DNA of 64,000 nucleotides from Sporomusa malonica (GCF_041428715.1 NZ_CP155572.1); one strand, 5' to 3'. Counted from the stretch's first letter, positions 1-8,553 are shown. The notes: generated by a model not told the origin, from the sequence alone. Numbers and translations: made by a program.

Positions 1-453
1 GGCGGTTTGGGGGCTATGGGCTTTGGACTGCCGGCAGCCTTAGGGGCGCAGCTCTCAAGACCTGACAAACGGGTCATTCACATTGTGGGTGATGCCGGAC
101 TGAGGATGACTGGCTGCGAGCTGTATACAATAGCTGCAGAACAGCTGCCGATACTCTCAATTGTCATTAACAACAACAGTCTGGGGATGGTCAGACAGCT
201 GCAGCACTGCTTTTTTAATCAGCGTTACTCGGCATCACTCTTACCTATGCCAATGGACTTCGCGGCATTTGCTAAGGCTTTTAGTATTCCTGCGGCAATA
301 ACAAACAGCCCAGACGAGTTTAGCCAGGCATTTGCTGAAGCGTGGCAGCAGCAGGGGCCTTCGCTCATTGTCGCTAATATCGCCACCGCTGACCTGGTTA
401 CCCCGATGATTGCTCCTGGCGGTGCTATGGATGCATATGTTGACGTTAAGTAG
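1..453 (+). CDS. Thiamine-diphosphate enzyme, C-terminal part (acetolactate synthase large-subunit-like)
   Basis: The gene runs in from the left edge, so only the last 150 or so residues are visible; the reading frame is open from base 1. It shows the C-terminal TPP-binding domain: a glycine-rich stretch GLGAMGFGLPAA, then GDAGLRMTGCEL and, about 25 residues on, NNNSLGMVRQ. That is the metal/diphosphate-binding GDG-NN motif, with GDA in place of GDG. The tail VTPMIAPGGAMD fits acetolactate synthase, which condenses pyruvate in branched-chain amino acid synthesis. No small regulatory subunit follows; the next thing downstream is a terminator. Other TPP decarboxylases or carboligases of the same family cannot be excluded without the N-terminus. 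Confidence 0.85.
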   Translation, partial: GGLGAMGFGLPAALGAQLSRPDKRVIHIVGDAGLRMTGCELYTIAAEQLPILSIVINNNSLGMVRQLQHCFFNQRYSASLLPMPMDFAAFAKAFSIPAAITNSPDEFSQAFAEAWQQQGPSLIVANIATADLVTPMIAPGGAMDAYVDVK

Positions 454-519
454 TAGTTTTAGATAAATTTCATACTATGGTGAATTTTTACAAGAGCAGT
501 GGTATTGTATAAAAAGATG

Positions 520-571
520 GCCTATAATCCTGTAAAGCATTAGTTTATTGGGATTATAGGCTTTTGTTTTT
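520..571 (+). terminator. Rho-independent terminator
   Basis: An 11-bp perfect stem (GCCTATAATCC at 520-530 with GGATTATAGGC at 551-561) is followed by a T-rich run. It lies about 65 bases after the TPP-enzyme stop and probably ends that transcript. The rest of 454-751 holds nothing I recognise. Confidence 0.85.
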
Positions 572-751
572 ATGGCTGATGGTGGAGTATTACAATAAAT
601 ATTATAATGTTTTATTGCAAGTTAGCGCACGATCCGGTAAAACCGTATCACTTTAGCAATGAAATGAATATGTTATTACAGATCGTTGCCGGCAAGCTCG
701 CCAAGCAGCTTAAAGCTGAGCGTAACCTGCAGCGTAAGGAGGATGCCAATT

Positions 752-940
752 GTGCCTCAATTCGCCATTATTGACGCCGGTAAGGAATATTGCATTGTAC
801 CGCTGACGCCGGCTGCTATGCATTATGCCGCCCAATGCCGAGGTAAGATGACGTATTCTAAGCGGACTATTGCCCAGTCAGCAGTCAAACGGATGGAAGA
901 GAAACTAGGTCAGCGTATAAAGCGTGAAGTTTACAAGTAA
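752..940 (+). CDS. Small hypothetical protein, 62 aa
   Basis: I do not recognise this protein. The start chosen is GTG at 752, nine bases after an AAGGAGG at 736-742; an in-frame ATG at 743 touches the Shine-Dalgarno and is less likely. The product is basic and starts VPQFAIIDAGKEYC; its middle holds two cysteines and its C-terminal half is lysine/arginine-rich and probably helical (KRMEEKLGQRIKREVYK). No signal peptide or membrane segment is visible. A 36-codon open frame at 664-774 overlaps its start but has no ribosome binding site. The gene stands alone between a terminator and a tiny membrane-protein gene. Confidence 0.5.
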   Translation: MPQFAIIDAGKEYCIVPLTPAAMHYAAQCRGKMTYSKRTIAQSAVKRMEEKLGQRIKREVYK

Positions 941-1080
941 GCCGGGGATTCCGGCTGGCGTGATGGTGGACAAGCGAGGACGGAAGGGAAGGATCCGGTT
1001 ATTTTTATAATGGACGCTGCACAAAACCACCACAAAATCATAGTATGTAATGTACCCACTATGTAAAAGGAGGCATACTT

Positions 1081-1191
1081 ATGGGAAATGGATTTGGTGG
1101 TTTCGGAGGCAATAATGGTAGCTGTTTTATAATTATCATTATAATAATTTTACTGTTCTTTTGCTTCAATGATGACTGTAGCTCAATCTAA
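1081..1191 (+). CDS. Tiny glycine-rich transmembrane protein, YjcZ-like (36 aa)
   Basis: A 36-codon gene with a good ribosome binding site (AAAGGAGG, seven bases before the ATG). The product has a Gly/Asn/Phe-rich head (MGNGFGGFGGNNG), then one hydrophobic segment of about 14 residues dominated by isoleucine, leucine and phenylalanine, and an acidic Cys-containing tail (FNDDCSSI). This architecture matches the tiny YjcZ/'tiny TM' sporulation-associated proteins of Bacillales and other spore formers, which sit in membranes of the sporangium or spore; their function is poorly known. The assignment rests on composition and layout only. A terminator follows at 1263-1295. Confidence 0.6.
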   Translation: MGNGFGGFGGNNGSCFIIIIIIILLFFCFNDDCSSI

Positions 1192-1262
1192 CATAGTTTA
1201 TTCGTAGTAAAAGTCACAACTAATCTAAAGTGCCGCCCGCTTAGAGATCGGTTGTGTCATAA

Positions 1263-1295
1263 GTCGCCTGTCCTTCGGGGTGGGCGATTTTTTTC
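1263..1295 (+). terminator. Rho-independent terminator after the tiny TM gene
   Basis: The stem TCGCC...GGCGA encloses a GTCC-TTC-GGGG-type hairpin and is followed by a run of seven T at 1288-1294. It probably ends the transcript of the 36-aa gene about 70 bases upstream. Confidence 0.7.
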
Positions 1296-1499
1296 ATTTA
1301 TCTCCTCTTTACACCTGCAAACGTTTGTTCTTACTCTTAACCGGCATCGCCAGCAATGATAAAAAGCAAAGAATAACAAGCAGTAAAAAAGGATAAAAAC
1401 TCTGTAAATACAAGCATTAAAGGGTAGCGGTAAAGACAAACTGTAATTGCAGTGGTATCATATAGATACAACTGCTTTTGTTTTTGAAAGGATGATACT
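1296..1499 (+). promoter_or_regulatory. Leader of the ABC exporter with terminator-like hairpin (attenuator candidate)
   Basis: Just before the ribosome binding site of the ABC gene sits a hairpin, GCAGT-G-GTATC at 1449-1459 pairing with GATAC-A-ACTGC at 1465-1475, followed by TTTTGTTTTT at 1476-1485. It looks like an intrinsic terminator placed inside the leader. The upstream heptamer AAGCAGT (1378-1384) is complementary to ACTGCTT (1471-1477) and could form a competing anti-terminator. A six-codon open frame (MIKSKE) lies at 1357-1377 but has no clear ribosome binding site. Attenuation is an inference from these pairings. Confidence 0.5.
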
Positions 1500-2429
1500 A
1501 TGAACGCAACTGTTGTACGGGCTGAAAATCTGGGCAAGACATATGGCGATTTTCGGGCGCTTAAGGGCATCTCATTTACTATAGAAGCCGGACAGTGTTT
1601 TGGTTTTTTAGGTCACAACGGCGCAGGAAAGACAACAACCATGCGCATGATATATGGCATGTCTACTGTTGAGGAAGGCGGACTATGGTTGTTTGAACAG
1701 CCTGTCAGGCTGACACCACCGGAAATTAAAGGTAGATTGGGTGTTGTGCCGCAGGAAGATAATCTTGATGATGATTTGACAGTCATTGAAAACCTGGAGG
1801 TATATGGCTTCATTTACGGTTTAAGCCGTGCCGAATCCAGGGCGCGTGGCAACGATTTGCTTAAGTTTATGGGGCTGGAAGATAAAGAAAATAGTGGTAT
1901 TGAAAGCTTGTCAGGTGGTCTGAAACGGCGGCTGGTTATTGCCCGGGCGCTAATGAACCGCCCGGACATTGTTATCTTAGATGAGCCGACGACTGGGCTT
2001 GACCCGCAGGCACGGCATCTTGTTTGGCAAAAGCTGAGGAGTTTAAAGGCAGAAGGGGTAACGCTTATCCTTACGACCCACTATATGGAGGAGGCAGTCC
2101 AGCTGTGCGATAGCCTTGTTGTTATGCATGAAGGTATTATTTTGGACAAAGGCAGCCCACGTGAACTGATTGAGCGCTGTGTCTTGCCTTATGTGATTGA
2201 GGTGCATTTGCCGCTGGCCCAAGTACCTGATGGTCTGGAGGAAAAAGTAGCGGCCTGGGGCGGCGAGGCAGTTCGGGTAGTTGACGGCCTCTTTTTATAT
2301 GCTGCTGATGGCGAAGCTCTTTGGCATAGTCTGGAGGGGTGGGGCCTGCCAAAGCAGGTCTGCCTGCTGCGCCCTTCTAATCTGGAAGATGTATTTCTGA
2401 AGCTTACCGGTGTGGGGGAAGGTGAATAA
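1500..2429 (+). CDS. ABC transporter ATP-binding protein, NodI/DrrA type
   Basis: ATPase subunit (309 aa) of an exporter of the NodI/DrrA multidrug class; it drives efflux by the membrane partner encoded next. Walker A GHNGAGKTT lies at about residues 38-46, the ABC signature LSGGLKRRL at about 138-146, Walker B DIVILDEPTTGLD just after, and the switch histidine in TTHYMEEA. The C-terminal region ending NLEDVFLKLTG is typical of this class. The ATG at 1500 follows AAAGGATG. The stop overlaps the permease start (TAATG), so the two are translationally coupled. A terminator-like hairpin in the leader suggests attenuation. The substrate cannot be told from sequence. Confidence 0.93.
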   Translation: MNATVVRAENLGKTYGDFRALKGISFTIEAGQCFGFLGHNGAGKTTTMRMIYGMSTVEEGGLWLFEQPVRLTPPEIKGRLGVVPQEDNLDDDLTVIENLEVYGFIYGLSRAESRARGNDLLKFMGLEDKENSGIESLSGGLKRRLVIARALMNRPDIVILDEPTTGLDPQARHLVWQKLRSLKAEGVTLILTTHYMEEAVQLCDSLVVMHEGIILDKGSPRELIERCVLPYVIEVHLPLAQVPDGLEEKVAAWGGEAVRVVDGLFLYAADGEALWHSLEGWGLPKQVCLLRPSNLEDVFLKLTGVGEGE

Positions 2430-3178
2430 TGGGTATTCTTAAAATTTTTGCCCGCCATATGGCGGTATTTCGCAAGATCTGGTTTTCTAACATTATGTTT
2501 AACTTTATTGAGCCGCTGCTTTATCTTACTGCCATGGGGTATGGCCTGGGGACGTTTGTTCAGGATATCAACGGTCTGACGTATCTTCAGTATATCGCCC
2601 CAGGGATGGTAGCCTCATCAGCTATGTTTGCAGCCTCGTTTGAGTGTACGTATGGTAGTTTCATCAGGCTCCACTATCAAAAGACCTTCCATGCTATGCT
2701 GGCTGGGCCGGTTACTGTTCGCGACATTGTGGCAGGTGATATTCTATATGCTACCTTTAAAAGTATGCTGTTTGGGGTGGTCATCCTGATCGTGATAACT
2801 GCTCTTGGTCAAGTCCAGTCTTGGTGGGCGCTCTTGATTCCACTGTTTCTCGTTGTTCCTGGTTTGACGTTTTCGCTCTTAGCGATATGCTATACCGGTG
2901 TAACCGACAATATTGATAAATTCAACTATTATATCACTTTGTTTTTGACGCCGTCATATTTGTTTTCAGGTGTATTTTTCCCGATCAACTCCATGCCTGG
3001 ATGGGCGCAGGTGCTAGCTTGGTTTAATCCCATCTATCATAGTGTCGAGGTGTGCCGGGCCATGGCATTAGGAAACATAAACCCCGGCCTGCTGGTGCAT
3101 GCCGGGGTGCTTTTGGCGATTACTATAGTGCTGATGCCGCTTGCGATAAGGTTGATGACAAAACGGCTGATTGTGTAA
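2429..3178 (+). CDS. ABC-2 type permease, NodJ-like
   Basis: Membrane subunit (249 aa, the usual NodJ length) of the exporter formed with the preceding ATPase. It has about six hydrophobic segments and the ABC-2 hallmark near the C-terminus: a hydrophobic run through LTPSYLFSGVFFPINSMPGW, then WFNPIYHSVEVCR. The early segments YLTAMGYGLGTFVQ and YLQYIAPGMVASSAM also match the family. One base of overlap with the ATPase stop indicates a single operon of two genes. A GC hairpin (CCCCGG at 3192-3197 with CCGGGG at 3203-3208) follows, without a T tract. The exported compound is unknown. Confidence 0.92.
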   Translation: MGILKIFARHMAVFRKIWFSNIMFNFIEPLLYLTAMGYGLGTFVQDINGLTYLQYIAPGMVASSAMFAASFECTYGSFIRLHYQKTFHAMLAGPVTVRDIVAGDILYATFKSMLFGVVILIVITALGQVQSWWALLIPLFLVVPGLTFSLLAICYTGVTDNIDKFNYYITLFLTPSYLFSGVFFPINSMPGWAQVLAWFNPIYHSVEVCRAMALGNINPGLLVHAGVLLAITIVLMPLAIRLMTKRLIV

Positions 3179-3214
3179 CTTTATGTAAGATCCCCGGCGC
3201 AACCGGGGCAGTTA

Positions 3215-3388
3215 CTAGCGATAGCTAAGACGGTTTGGTGTTTTGAGCCGGTTAATTTTGGGGAGAGTGTCTGAGATAAAAGTAACCCGCCCGCAGGTGC
3301 GGCAATGAGTTGTGCCATACATAGTATGGTCTAAATCAGTCTCAGGGCACCCCGTAATTGCATGCCAAAACCAGCGAATAATAGACAT
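3215..3388 (-). CDS. Small Cys/His-containing hypothetical protein, 57 aa
   Basis: A short reverse-strand gene with its own ribosome binding site: AAGGGG lies about nine bases before the ATG at 3388. The product starts MSIIRWFWHAITGCPETD and carries HCRTCGRVTF in the middle, giving a CxxC pair preceded by His and one more upstream Cys, a possible small metal site. The C-terminal third is basic (KINRLKTPNRLSYR). No membrane segment is evident. It converges on the ABC permease gene, and the GC hairpin at 3192-3208 lies between the two stops. I do not recognise a family. It is supported by the RBS, the proteinlike composition and the open frame. Confidence 0.5.
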   Translation of the reverse strand: MSIIRWFWHAITGCPETDLDHTMYGTTHCRTCGRVTFISDTLPKINRLKTPNRLSYR

Positions 3389-3622
3389 TGTCTCAACCCC
3401 TTCACAATAGTTTCATTCAATTGTACCTTGAGTAGTGCCTGATAGCAAAGTCTATGTCAAGCTGCCTACAAGAGTGACAGGGAGTACCGGTTTATTGTAG
3501 GAGTACATGTCTCTCAGTCTTACAAATTGGCTCTCTAAGGCGCCCCTTTCAATATATGGGATAACAATTGGGCGTTTAGTCCAGGTTGACTGTGGAACAC
3601 TAGAAAACAAGAAGGTGAACCG

Positions 3623-4861
3623 ATGATGGCTAACAATCGTTATAAAGCAACAGCAACCTTAGCCGCAGCAGCAGCCGGTTTTTTTGTGAGCTATCCTTAT
3701 CAGCATACCTTCTGGGGCGCGCTATTAACCAGTGGTTTTAGTGCTGCTATGGTCGGCGGTCTGGCTGATTGGTATGCTGTGACGGCCCTCTTTAGAAAGC
3801 CTTTACAGATACCTTACCGTACCGCCATTATTCCCAAAAACCGTGAACGTCTTTTTAAGGCCATTATTGTTATGGTGGAAGAAGAACTGCTAACTGCTGA
3901 TAATATTAGAGAAACGCTGAATCAGGCTGGTTTAGCCCGCCTGACTCTGCATTACGCCGCCCAGGATGAGTCGAGGCAGCAGCTGCACACAATTTCCGGT
4001 AGGTTTGTCCAAAAAACTGTTGACACCATCGATGCCGCTACACTGGCTGCCGCGTTCGAGCTGCTGCTGACAGAACACGAAGATAAGGTGAAGCTGGCGC
4101 CATTGGCAGGTCAAGCCCTTGACTGGTCGCTTACCAGTGGTTTTGCTGATGAGTTGATCGACCTTGGTGTTACCGAAATCAAACAGATGTTTAAGGAAGA
4201 ATACATGACAGGGATTATCGCTACTATGTACAGTAGCGCCCTTAACGCCTATGCAGCTAAACAAAACCAGCATAAGCTGATGGGCTGGATATTGGAGAAC
4301 CTGCTAAACCTTGACCCAGTAACTGTTGCTGGCCTGATTCAAGAACAGGCGGCTGATTTTATGGAAGAATTATATAGGCGGGACCATCACTTGCGCCAGC
4401 GGGTTATCGGTCAACTGGTCAAACTTGCCGAAGACTTACAGACAGATGTTTTGGCGGGGGAAAAGGTGGAAGCAGCGCTCCGGCTGCAGGTTGTAAAACT
4501 AATAGAAAGCCTGGGAGAGCTTCCTGCCGATCATCCGGAAATGGTCGGTGGATTATCTAAGTGGATGCTGAGACAGGCTGCAAAACTTGTGGGTGACTTG
4601 ACAGCCGATGAGGACAGGCAAGCACGGTTTGATGCCTTGTTAGTTGACTGGCTGGTTAGGTGGGTTGATCAGCATCATGGTGAGATTGGCCGGCTTGTCG
4701 CCAGTTACCTGAGCAGTTTTAGCGACGAAGAGCTTGTAGACTATATTGAATCCAAGGTAATGGACGATTTGCAGATGATAAGGATTAATGGTTCTATTGT
4801 CGGCGGCTTTGTCGGCATAGGTCTGTTCTTAATAACCTATGCATTAGGGGTGGAGCCATGA
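3623..4861 (+). CDS. DUF445 family membrane protein (first of tandem pair)
   Basis: DUF445 (YjiN-like) protein of 412 aa. An N-terminal hydrophobic hairpin (about residues 8-45, including the family motif GGLADWYAVTALFRKP) is followed by PYRTAIIPKNRERL, a long helical cytoplasmic or periplasmic region, and a C-terminal hydrophobic segment after the conserved IRINGSIVGGFVGIGLFL. The biochemical role of the family is not established; an envelope function is assumed. Its stop overlaps the start of a second DUF445 gene by four bases (ATGA), so both are co-translated. The start is ATG 3623 or the adjacent ATG 3626, after AAGGTG. Confidence 0.9.
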   Translation: MMANNRYKATATLAAAAAGFFVSYPYQHTFWGALLTSGFSAAMVGGLADWYAVTALFRKPLQIPYRTAIIPKNRERLFKAIIVMVEEELLTADNIRETLNQAGLARLTLHYAAQDESRQQLHTISGRFVQKTVDTIDAATLAAAFELLLTEHEDKVKLAPLAGQALDWSLTSGFADELIDLGVTEIKQMFKEEYMTGIIATMYSSALNAYAAKQNQHKLMGWILENLLNLDPVTVAGLIQEQAADFMEELYRRDHHLRQRVIGQLVKLAEDLQTDVLAGEKVEAALRLQVVKLIESLGELPADHPEMVGGLSKWMLRQAAKLVGDLTADEDRQARFDALLVDWLVRWVDQHHGEIGRLVASYLSSFSDEELVDYIESKVMDDLQMIRINGSIVGGFVGIGLFLITYALGVEP

Positions 4862-6117
4862 GGGGGTTCAAGGGCCGGGCTAATCAGGTATTGGCAGCGG
4901 CTGCCGGTCTATTTGCCGTTGCCCTGGCACTAAAATACGCTTATCCCGGGAACTGGTATGCGGCGACGCTGCTCACCATAGCCGAAGCCAGTTTGGCAGG
5001 CGGCGTTGCTGACTGGTTTGCCGTAACGGCGCTATTTCGCCGCCCGCTCGGTTTTCCTTATCATACCGCGCTCATCCCACGGAACCGTAACCGCCTGATT
5101 GAGGGGTTAGCTAGTGCTGTTGAGCAAGAATTCCTAAGCAAAGAGTCGATAAAGGCACGGCTGGTCGAGGCCAACATTCTCAATAAATTGATTGCGCAAA
5201 CTGAAAACATCAGTATTAGACCATTTGCCAGGCAATCAGCTGATAAACTGCTTGATGAGCTGGTAAAGACAATTAAGCCTGAACTTGTTGTTAAATATAC
5301 GGAACGTGTGATTAAGCTTGTTCTTAAACGTCAGTTAGCTGCTCCCCATGCGGCCGCCGCCATTCGCTGGTCTTTGGCTCAAGGTAAAGGGAGAGACATC
5401 TATGAGGCATGTATTAGCGAACTTGCCAGACTAGCGCGCGAGGAAAAAACCCGGGATATCATTTTTCTATACCTGGAACAGATAAAAGAGAAAACAGCCA
5501 AGAAGAACTGGCTATCCGCACTAGTTACGGGTTTCATGGAAACCATTGATGGGATTAATCTGCCAGATGCTGCTGATGCGCTGCAGCAGGAGCTAATTAA
5601 AACGGTAGATGAACTTATGGATGATGACCATCTGGTATGGCATTGGTTTGCAGAGCAGCTTACAGTAGTTGCCGAAAGGCTGGAAACTCCTGAGTGGGAG
5701 CAGGCAGTAAATGACTGGAAGGATGGTTTGCTTACCCGAGTAAATCTAAATGAGCCGCTTACGGCCTTGGTTCATTCTGCACTGACTGTACTTAGCCAAC
5801 CATCTTCTCACCGCCAGTATGTGGCAGACTGGCTGGCCGACCAAGGTGAAAGCTGCTGGGAATGGTTTAAAACGAGCCATGATATCCAGGGGCAGGCTGA
5901 GATCTACGTTAAGGTACTTACTGCTAACATAATTGACAACGAACATCACCTTGTCGGGAGGGTGGCCAGGCGTGCTTTACAGAAACTTTCTGACGAAGAT
6001 CTTAGCCACTTTATTGAAGAAAAGACAGGTGAAGATCTTGAATGGATTCGGATTAATGGTGTCATTGTTGGCGGTGTGGCAGGGCTGGGGCTTGTGGCCT
6101 TGAAGACACTGCTGTAA
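4858..6117 (+). CDS. DUF445 family membrane protein (second of tandem pair)
   Basis: A paralogue of the preceding gene, 419 aa, with the same layout: an N-terminal membrane hairpin with GGVADWFAVTALFRRP, the PYHTALIPRNRNRL stretch, a long helical middle, and a C-terminal IRINGVIVGGVAGLGLVAL segment. The two copies share only the family motifs, so the duplication is old and they may act as a heteromeric pair. The four-base overlap implies coupled translation. A strong bidirectional terminator follows at once, so the pair forms a complete bicistronic unit. Function is unknown for the family. Confidence 0.9.
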   Translation: MRGFKGRANQVLAAAAGLFAVALALKYAYPGNWYAATLLTIAEASLAGGVADWFAVTALFRRPLGFPYHTALIPRNRNRLIEGLASAVEQEFLSKESIKARLVEANILNKLIAQTENISIRPFARQSADKLLDELVKTIKPELVVKYTERVIKLVLKRQLAAPHAAAAIRWSLAQGKGRDIYEACISELARLAREEKTRDIIFLYLEQIKEKTAKKNWLSALVTGFMETIDGINLPDAADALQQELIKTVDELMDDDHLVWHWFAEQLTVVAERLETPEWEQAVNDWKDGLLTRVNLNEPLTALVHSALTVLSQPSSHRQYVADWLADQGESCWEWFKTSHDIQGQAEIYVKVLTANIIDNEHHLVGRVARRALQKLSDEDLSHFIEEKTGEDLEWIRINGVIVGGVAGLGLVALKTLL

Positions 6118-6143
6118 CCCTTTAATCCTTTCAGCAGCAATGT

Positions 6144-6180
6144 AAAGAGTCCCAGCATATATAACGCTGGGACTCTTTTA
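6144..6180. terminator. Bidirectional intrinsic terminator
   Basis: A near-perfect stem, AAAGAGTCCCAGC (6144-6156) with GCTGGGACTCTTT (6166-6178), has an A-rich left flank and a T-rich right flank. It lies between the convergent DUF445 pair and the PhoH gene and can serve both strands. Confidence 0.9.
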
Positions 6181-6181
6181 C

Positions 6182-7567
6182 CTATAGTCTCATGGCTGCT
6201 TCTGCGGCTAACGGCGAGCGCTCACATTCTTCGTGCAGCATGGTTAGCTGATAACAGAGTTTAGAGCCGATCATTTTTTCGCTAGCATAGCTGAGCCCGT
6301 TTGACTGACTATCTAAAAGCGGGTTGTCAATTTGTGCCGGATCACCCAGCATAATGACTTTAGTACCTTGTCCTGACCTGGTTAGTACAGCTTTTGCCTG
6401 GCGGGGGGTAGAATTCTGCATCTCATCAAACATAACCCAGTACTTTTGTAAAGAACGGCCGCGCTGATAGGCTAACGCCTCAGTCTGGATAATGCCCTTT
6501 TCAAACATCATACTTACAGTGTCCTCAGTTTGAGCAACATCTTTATCATCGGTTAGCGAGCTGCCAGACATTAAGGTAAATAGATTATCCTTTATTGACC
6601 TCATATATGGTTCCAGTTTCTCAGACTCTGTCCCTGGAAGAAACCCAAGACCTTCGTCAAGCATACAATGGGGTCGGCAGATTAAAATATGATGGTATTC
6701 TCTGGGACGGCAGTCCATGTGTTTATAGAGTCCTACCGCTAGGGAATAAAACGTTTTGGCAGTTCCGGCAGGCCCTTTGATTATTACGAGTGGTGCTTCT
6801 TCCGCACTCATCATGAGGCATTCCTGCATAAATATTTGGCCGACATTTCTTGGTGTTACCCCAAAGGGATTTCGGCTCCGGTATCTAAGTTGGACGATTT
6901 TTTGCCCATCAAACCGCCCGAGTGCAGTATGGCGGGCATTATCGGTCGATTTTATTAATAGAAACTGATTTGTAACAAATTGGGCTGGGGCCATTAGGCC
7001 AGCGTTTTCATCATAGGCAGAAAGCTTTACAGGATCTAGCCAATTAACATCATCGCTGTAAAATTCGTTAATGACCGCACTGGAGGTGTATACTGTCTGG
7101 CGGCCGGTATACTGCTGTTCAATGCTGGCGACTTTATCATTACGGAAGTCTTCTGCAGGGATTTCAAGTATGGATGCTTTGACCCGCATATTGGTGTCGC
7201 GGCTTACAAGAATAGCCTGATGGCCTGATTCCATTAACCCTTTGCATACTTGGAGAATACGGTTATCCCCTTTTTCTCTGTCCCAATGGGCTGGCATTTC
7301 GGTACAGGTATGGTTAGCCTCAAGCCTGAGTACCCCGCCAAACTCATTAATTGGAACACCCTCTAACAAGTTGCCTTGTACCCGGAACTTATCTATAAGT
7401 CTGCTGACGTGACGGCTATGGGCACCACGTTCACTGCCTTCCTTCTTAAAACGGTCCAGTTCCTCGATCACCACTTCTGGGAGAACGATTACATGCTCAT
7501 TGAAGGCGAACAAAGCGTTGGGTGAGTGGAGCAAGACATTGGTATCAAGTACATAACATTTGATCAT
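6182..7567 (-). CDS. PhoH-family ATPase with N-terminal PIN domain (YlaK/PhoH2 type)
   Basis: A 461-aa fusion of a PIN-type nuclease domain (MIKCYVLDTNVLLHSP at the N-terminus; further acidic residues in VVIEELDRF and VSRDTNMR) and a PhoH P-loop ATPase. The P-loop GPAGTAKT lies at about residue 264 and Walker B VMFDEMQN at about 377, followed by KVIMLGDPAQID. Members of this class are RNA helicase/ribonucleases linked to stress and RNA turnover. All key PIN and ATPase motifs are intact. A ribosome binding site (GAGGGGG) precedes the ATG. The gene is alone, convergent with the DUF445 pair. The 280-base region upstream of it has no recognised feature beyond AT-rich promoter-like sequence. Confidence 0.92.
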   Translation of the reverse strand: MIKCYVLDTNVLLHSPNALFAFNEHVIVLPEVVIEELDRFKKEGSERGAHSRHVSRLIDKFRVQGNLLEGVPINEFGGVLRLEANHTCTEMPAHWDREKGDNRILQVCKGLMESGHQAILVSRDTNMRVKASILEIPAEDFRNDKVASIEQQYTGRQTVYTSSAVINEFYSDDVNWLDPVKLSAYDENAGLMAPAQFVTNQFLLIKSTDNARHTALGRFDGQKIVQLRYRSRNPFGVTPRNVGQIFMQECLMMSAEEAPLVIIKGPAGTAKTFYSLAVGLYKHMDCRPREYHHILICRPHCMLDEGLGFLPGTESEKLEPYMRSIKDNLFTLMSGSSLTDDKDVAQTEDTVSMMFEKGIIQTEALAYQRGRSLQKYWVMFDEMQNSTPRQAKAVLTRSGQGTKVIMLGDPAQIDNPLLDSQSNGLSYASEKMIGSKLCYQLTMLHEECERSPLAAEAAMRL

Positions 7568-7857
7568 TTGATAATGGCCCCCTCAAGTATGACATCACGG
7601 TCGTGTAACAAAGCAATCCCCCTTCTTTTCCATATCACTAAGGCCACGGAAAATTGGTTAAGGCAATCCCCTGTATATACTAATTGTACTGGTGATTAGG
7701 TGCGAGTATGTTAGTAAATTATTAATTAGGTGTTAAATTATAAACAAGCTTGCTAGTCTGCACCACTTATCAGTCAAGGGAATATATTACAAAGGATTAT
7801 ACTGCATTGTATGAGTGACAGGGAGGGAACGTAACCTTATTAGATGAGGTGGCTGAG

Positions 7858-8544
7858 ATGAAACAGGTTGGTTTGATTGGCGTAGGGCGCATGGGTAAAG
7901 TACTGACAGGAAAATTGGCTGGTCACGTCAATCTAAAAATTTTTGACCACAATGAAAAACAGCTGCAGGCTGTTGCGCAGGAGCTGGGGGTTCAGGCAGC
8001 AGCAAGCCTCGAAGAGCTGGCCGGCCTGGGCACAATTATCCTGGTTGTGCCTGACAGGGAAGTCATTAGCTTGATTAAGGACTTTAATCAGATGGGGCGG
8101 CCGCTTAATGTTATTAATGTAGCTACTAACGTAGCTACGCACGCGCTGGCGGTAACAGCCTCTCCACAAGTTAGATGCATTGGGGCTAAATTTGTCGCCC
8201 AGGCAAGAGAGATGGCTCTGGGGGCTGAGCCTGTTATTATTGTGGATGAGCGTCCCGGTGACCTGGCTGTACTGGCCCAGGAGATATTGGCATCAGTTGG
8301 AAAAATTATCTTGGGTCAGTCTGACTGTGTTACCTACATTAATACCCAGGCCGCCGAAAAAGCGCTTACGGCTGCCGTGTTAATTGAAGAGACACTGCGC
8401 TGCCAGCCCTACGCCAACGCCGATGTAATTAAAAGTGCAATTCGTCAGGTGGCTGCCGGCATACTGAAAGGCTACGCCGACGATGACCTTGGTCCATTTG
8501 CTCGGGAGATTGTTCGGGCCATAAGGTCTAAACTGATGAAATAG
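7858..8544 (+). CDS. NAD(P)-binding Rossmann protein (6-phosphogluconate dehydrogenase / P5C reductase-like)
   Basis: A 228-aa protein starting with a dinucleotide-binding motif, KQVGLIGVGRMGKVLTGKL, then the second Rossmann half IILVVPDREV, as in the ProC/beta-hydroxyacid dehydrogenase NAD-binding domain. It is shorter than full dehydrogenases and I see no clear catalytic Lys/Asn signature, so the substrate is open. The start is ATG 7858, six bases after GAGGTG; an upstream in-frame GTG at 7849 lies in the ribosome binding site. It is monocistronic, flanked by a terminator at 8554-8597 and facing the reverse-strand glutamate-synthase-type gene. Confidence 0.75.
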   Translation: MKQVGLIGVGRMGKVLTGKLAGHVNLKIFDHNEKQLQAVAQELGVQAAASLEELAGLGTIILVVPDREVISLIKDFNQMGRPLNVINVATNVATHALAVTASPQVRCIGAKFVAQAREMALGAEPVIIVDERPGDLAVLAQEILASVGKIILGQSDCVTYINTQAAEKALTAAVLIEETLRCQPYANADVIKSAIRQVAAGILKGYADDDLGPFAREIVRAIRSKLMK

Positions 8545-8553
8545 GAAAACAAG

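Noticed and set aside
664..774. 36-codon frame (MNMLLQIVAGKLAKQLKAER...) overlapping the 62-aa gene
   Set aside because: Proteinlike composition, but no ribosome binding site before either ATG; kept only as a remark.
7800..7835. Shared 13-mer GAGTGACAGGGAG also at about 3472
   Set aside because: Too short and in unrelated contexts; no structure around either copy.
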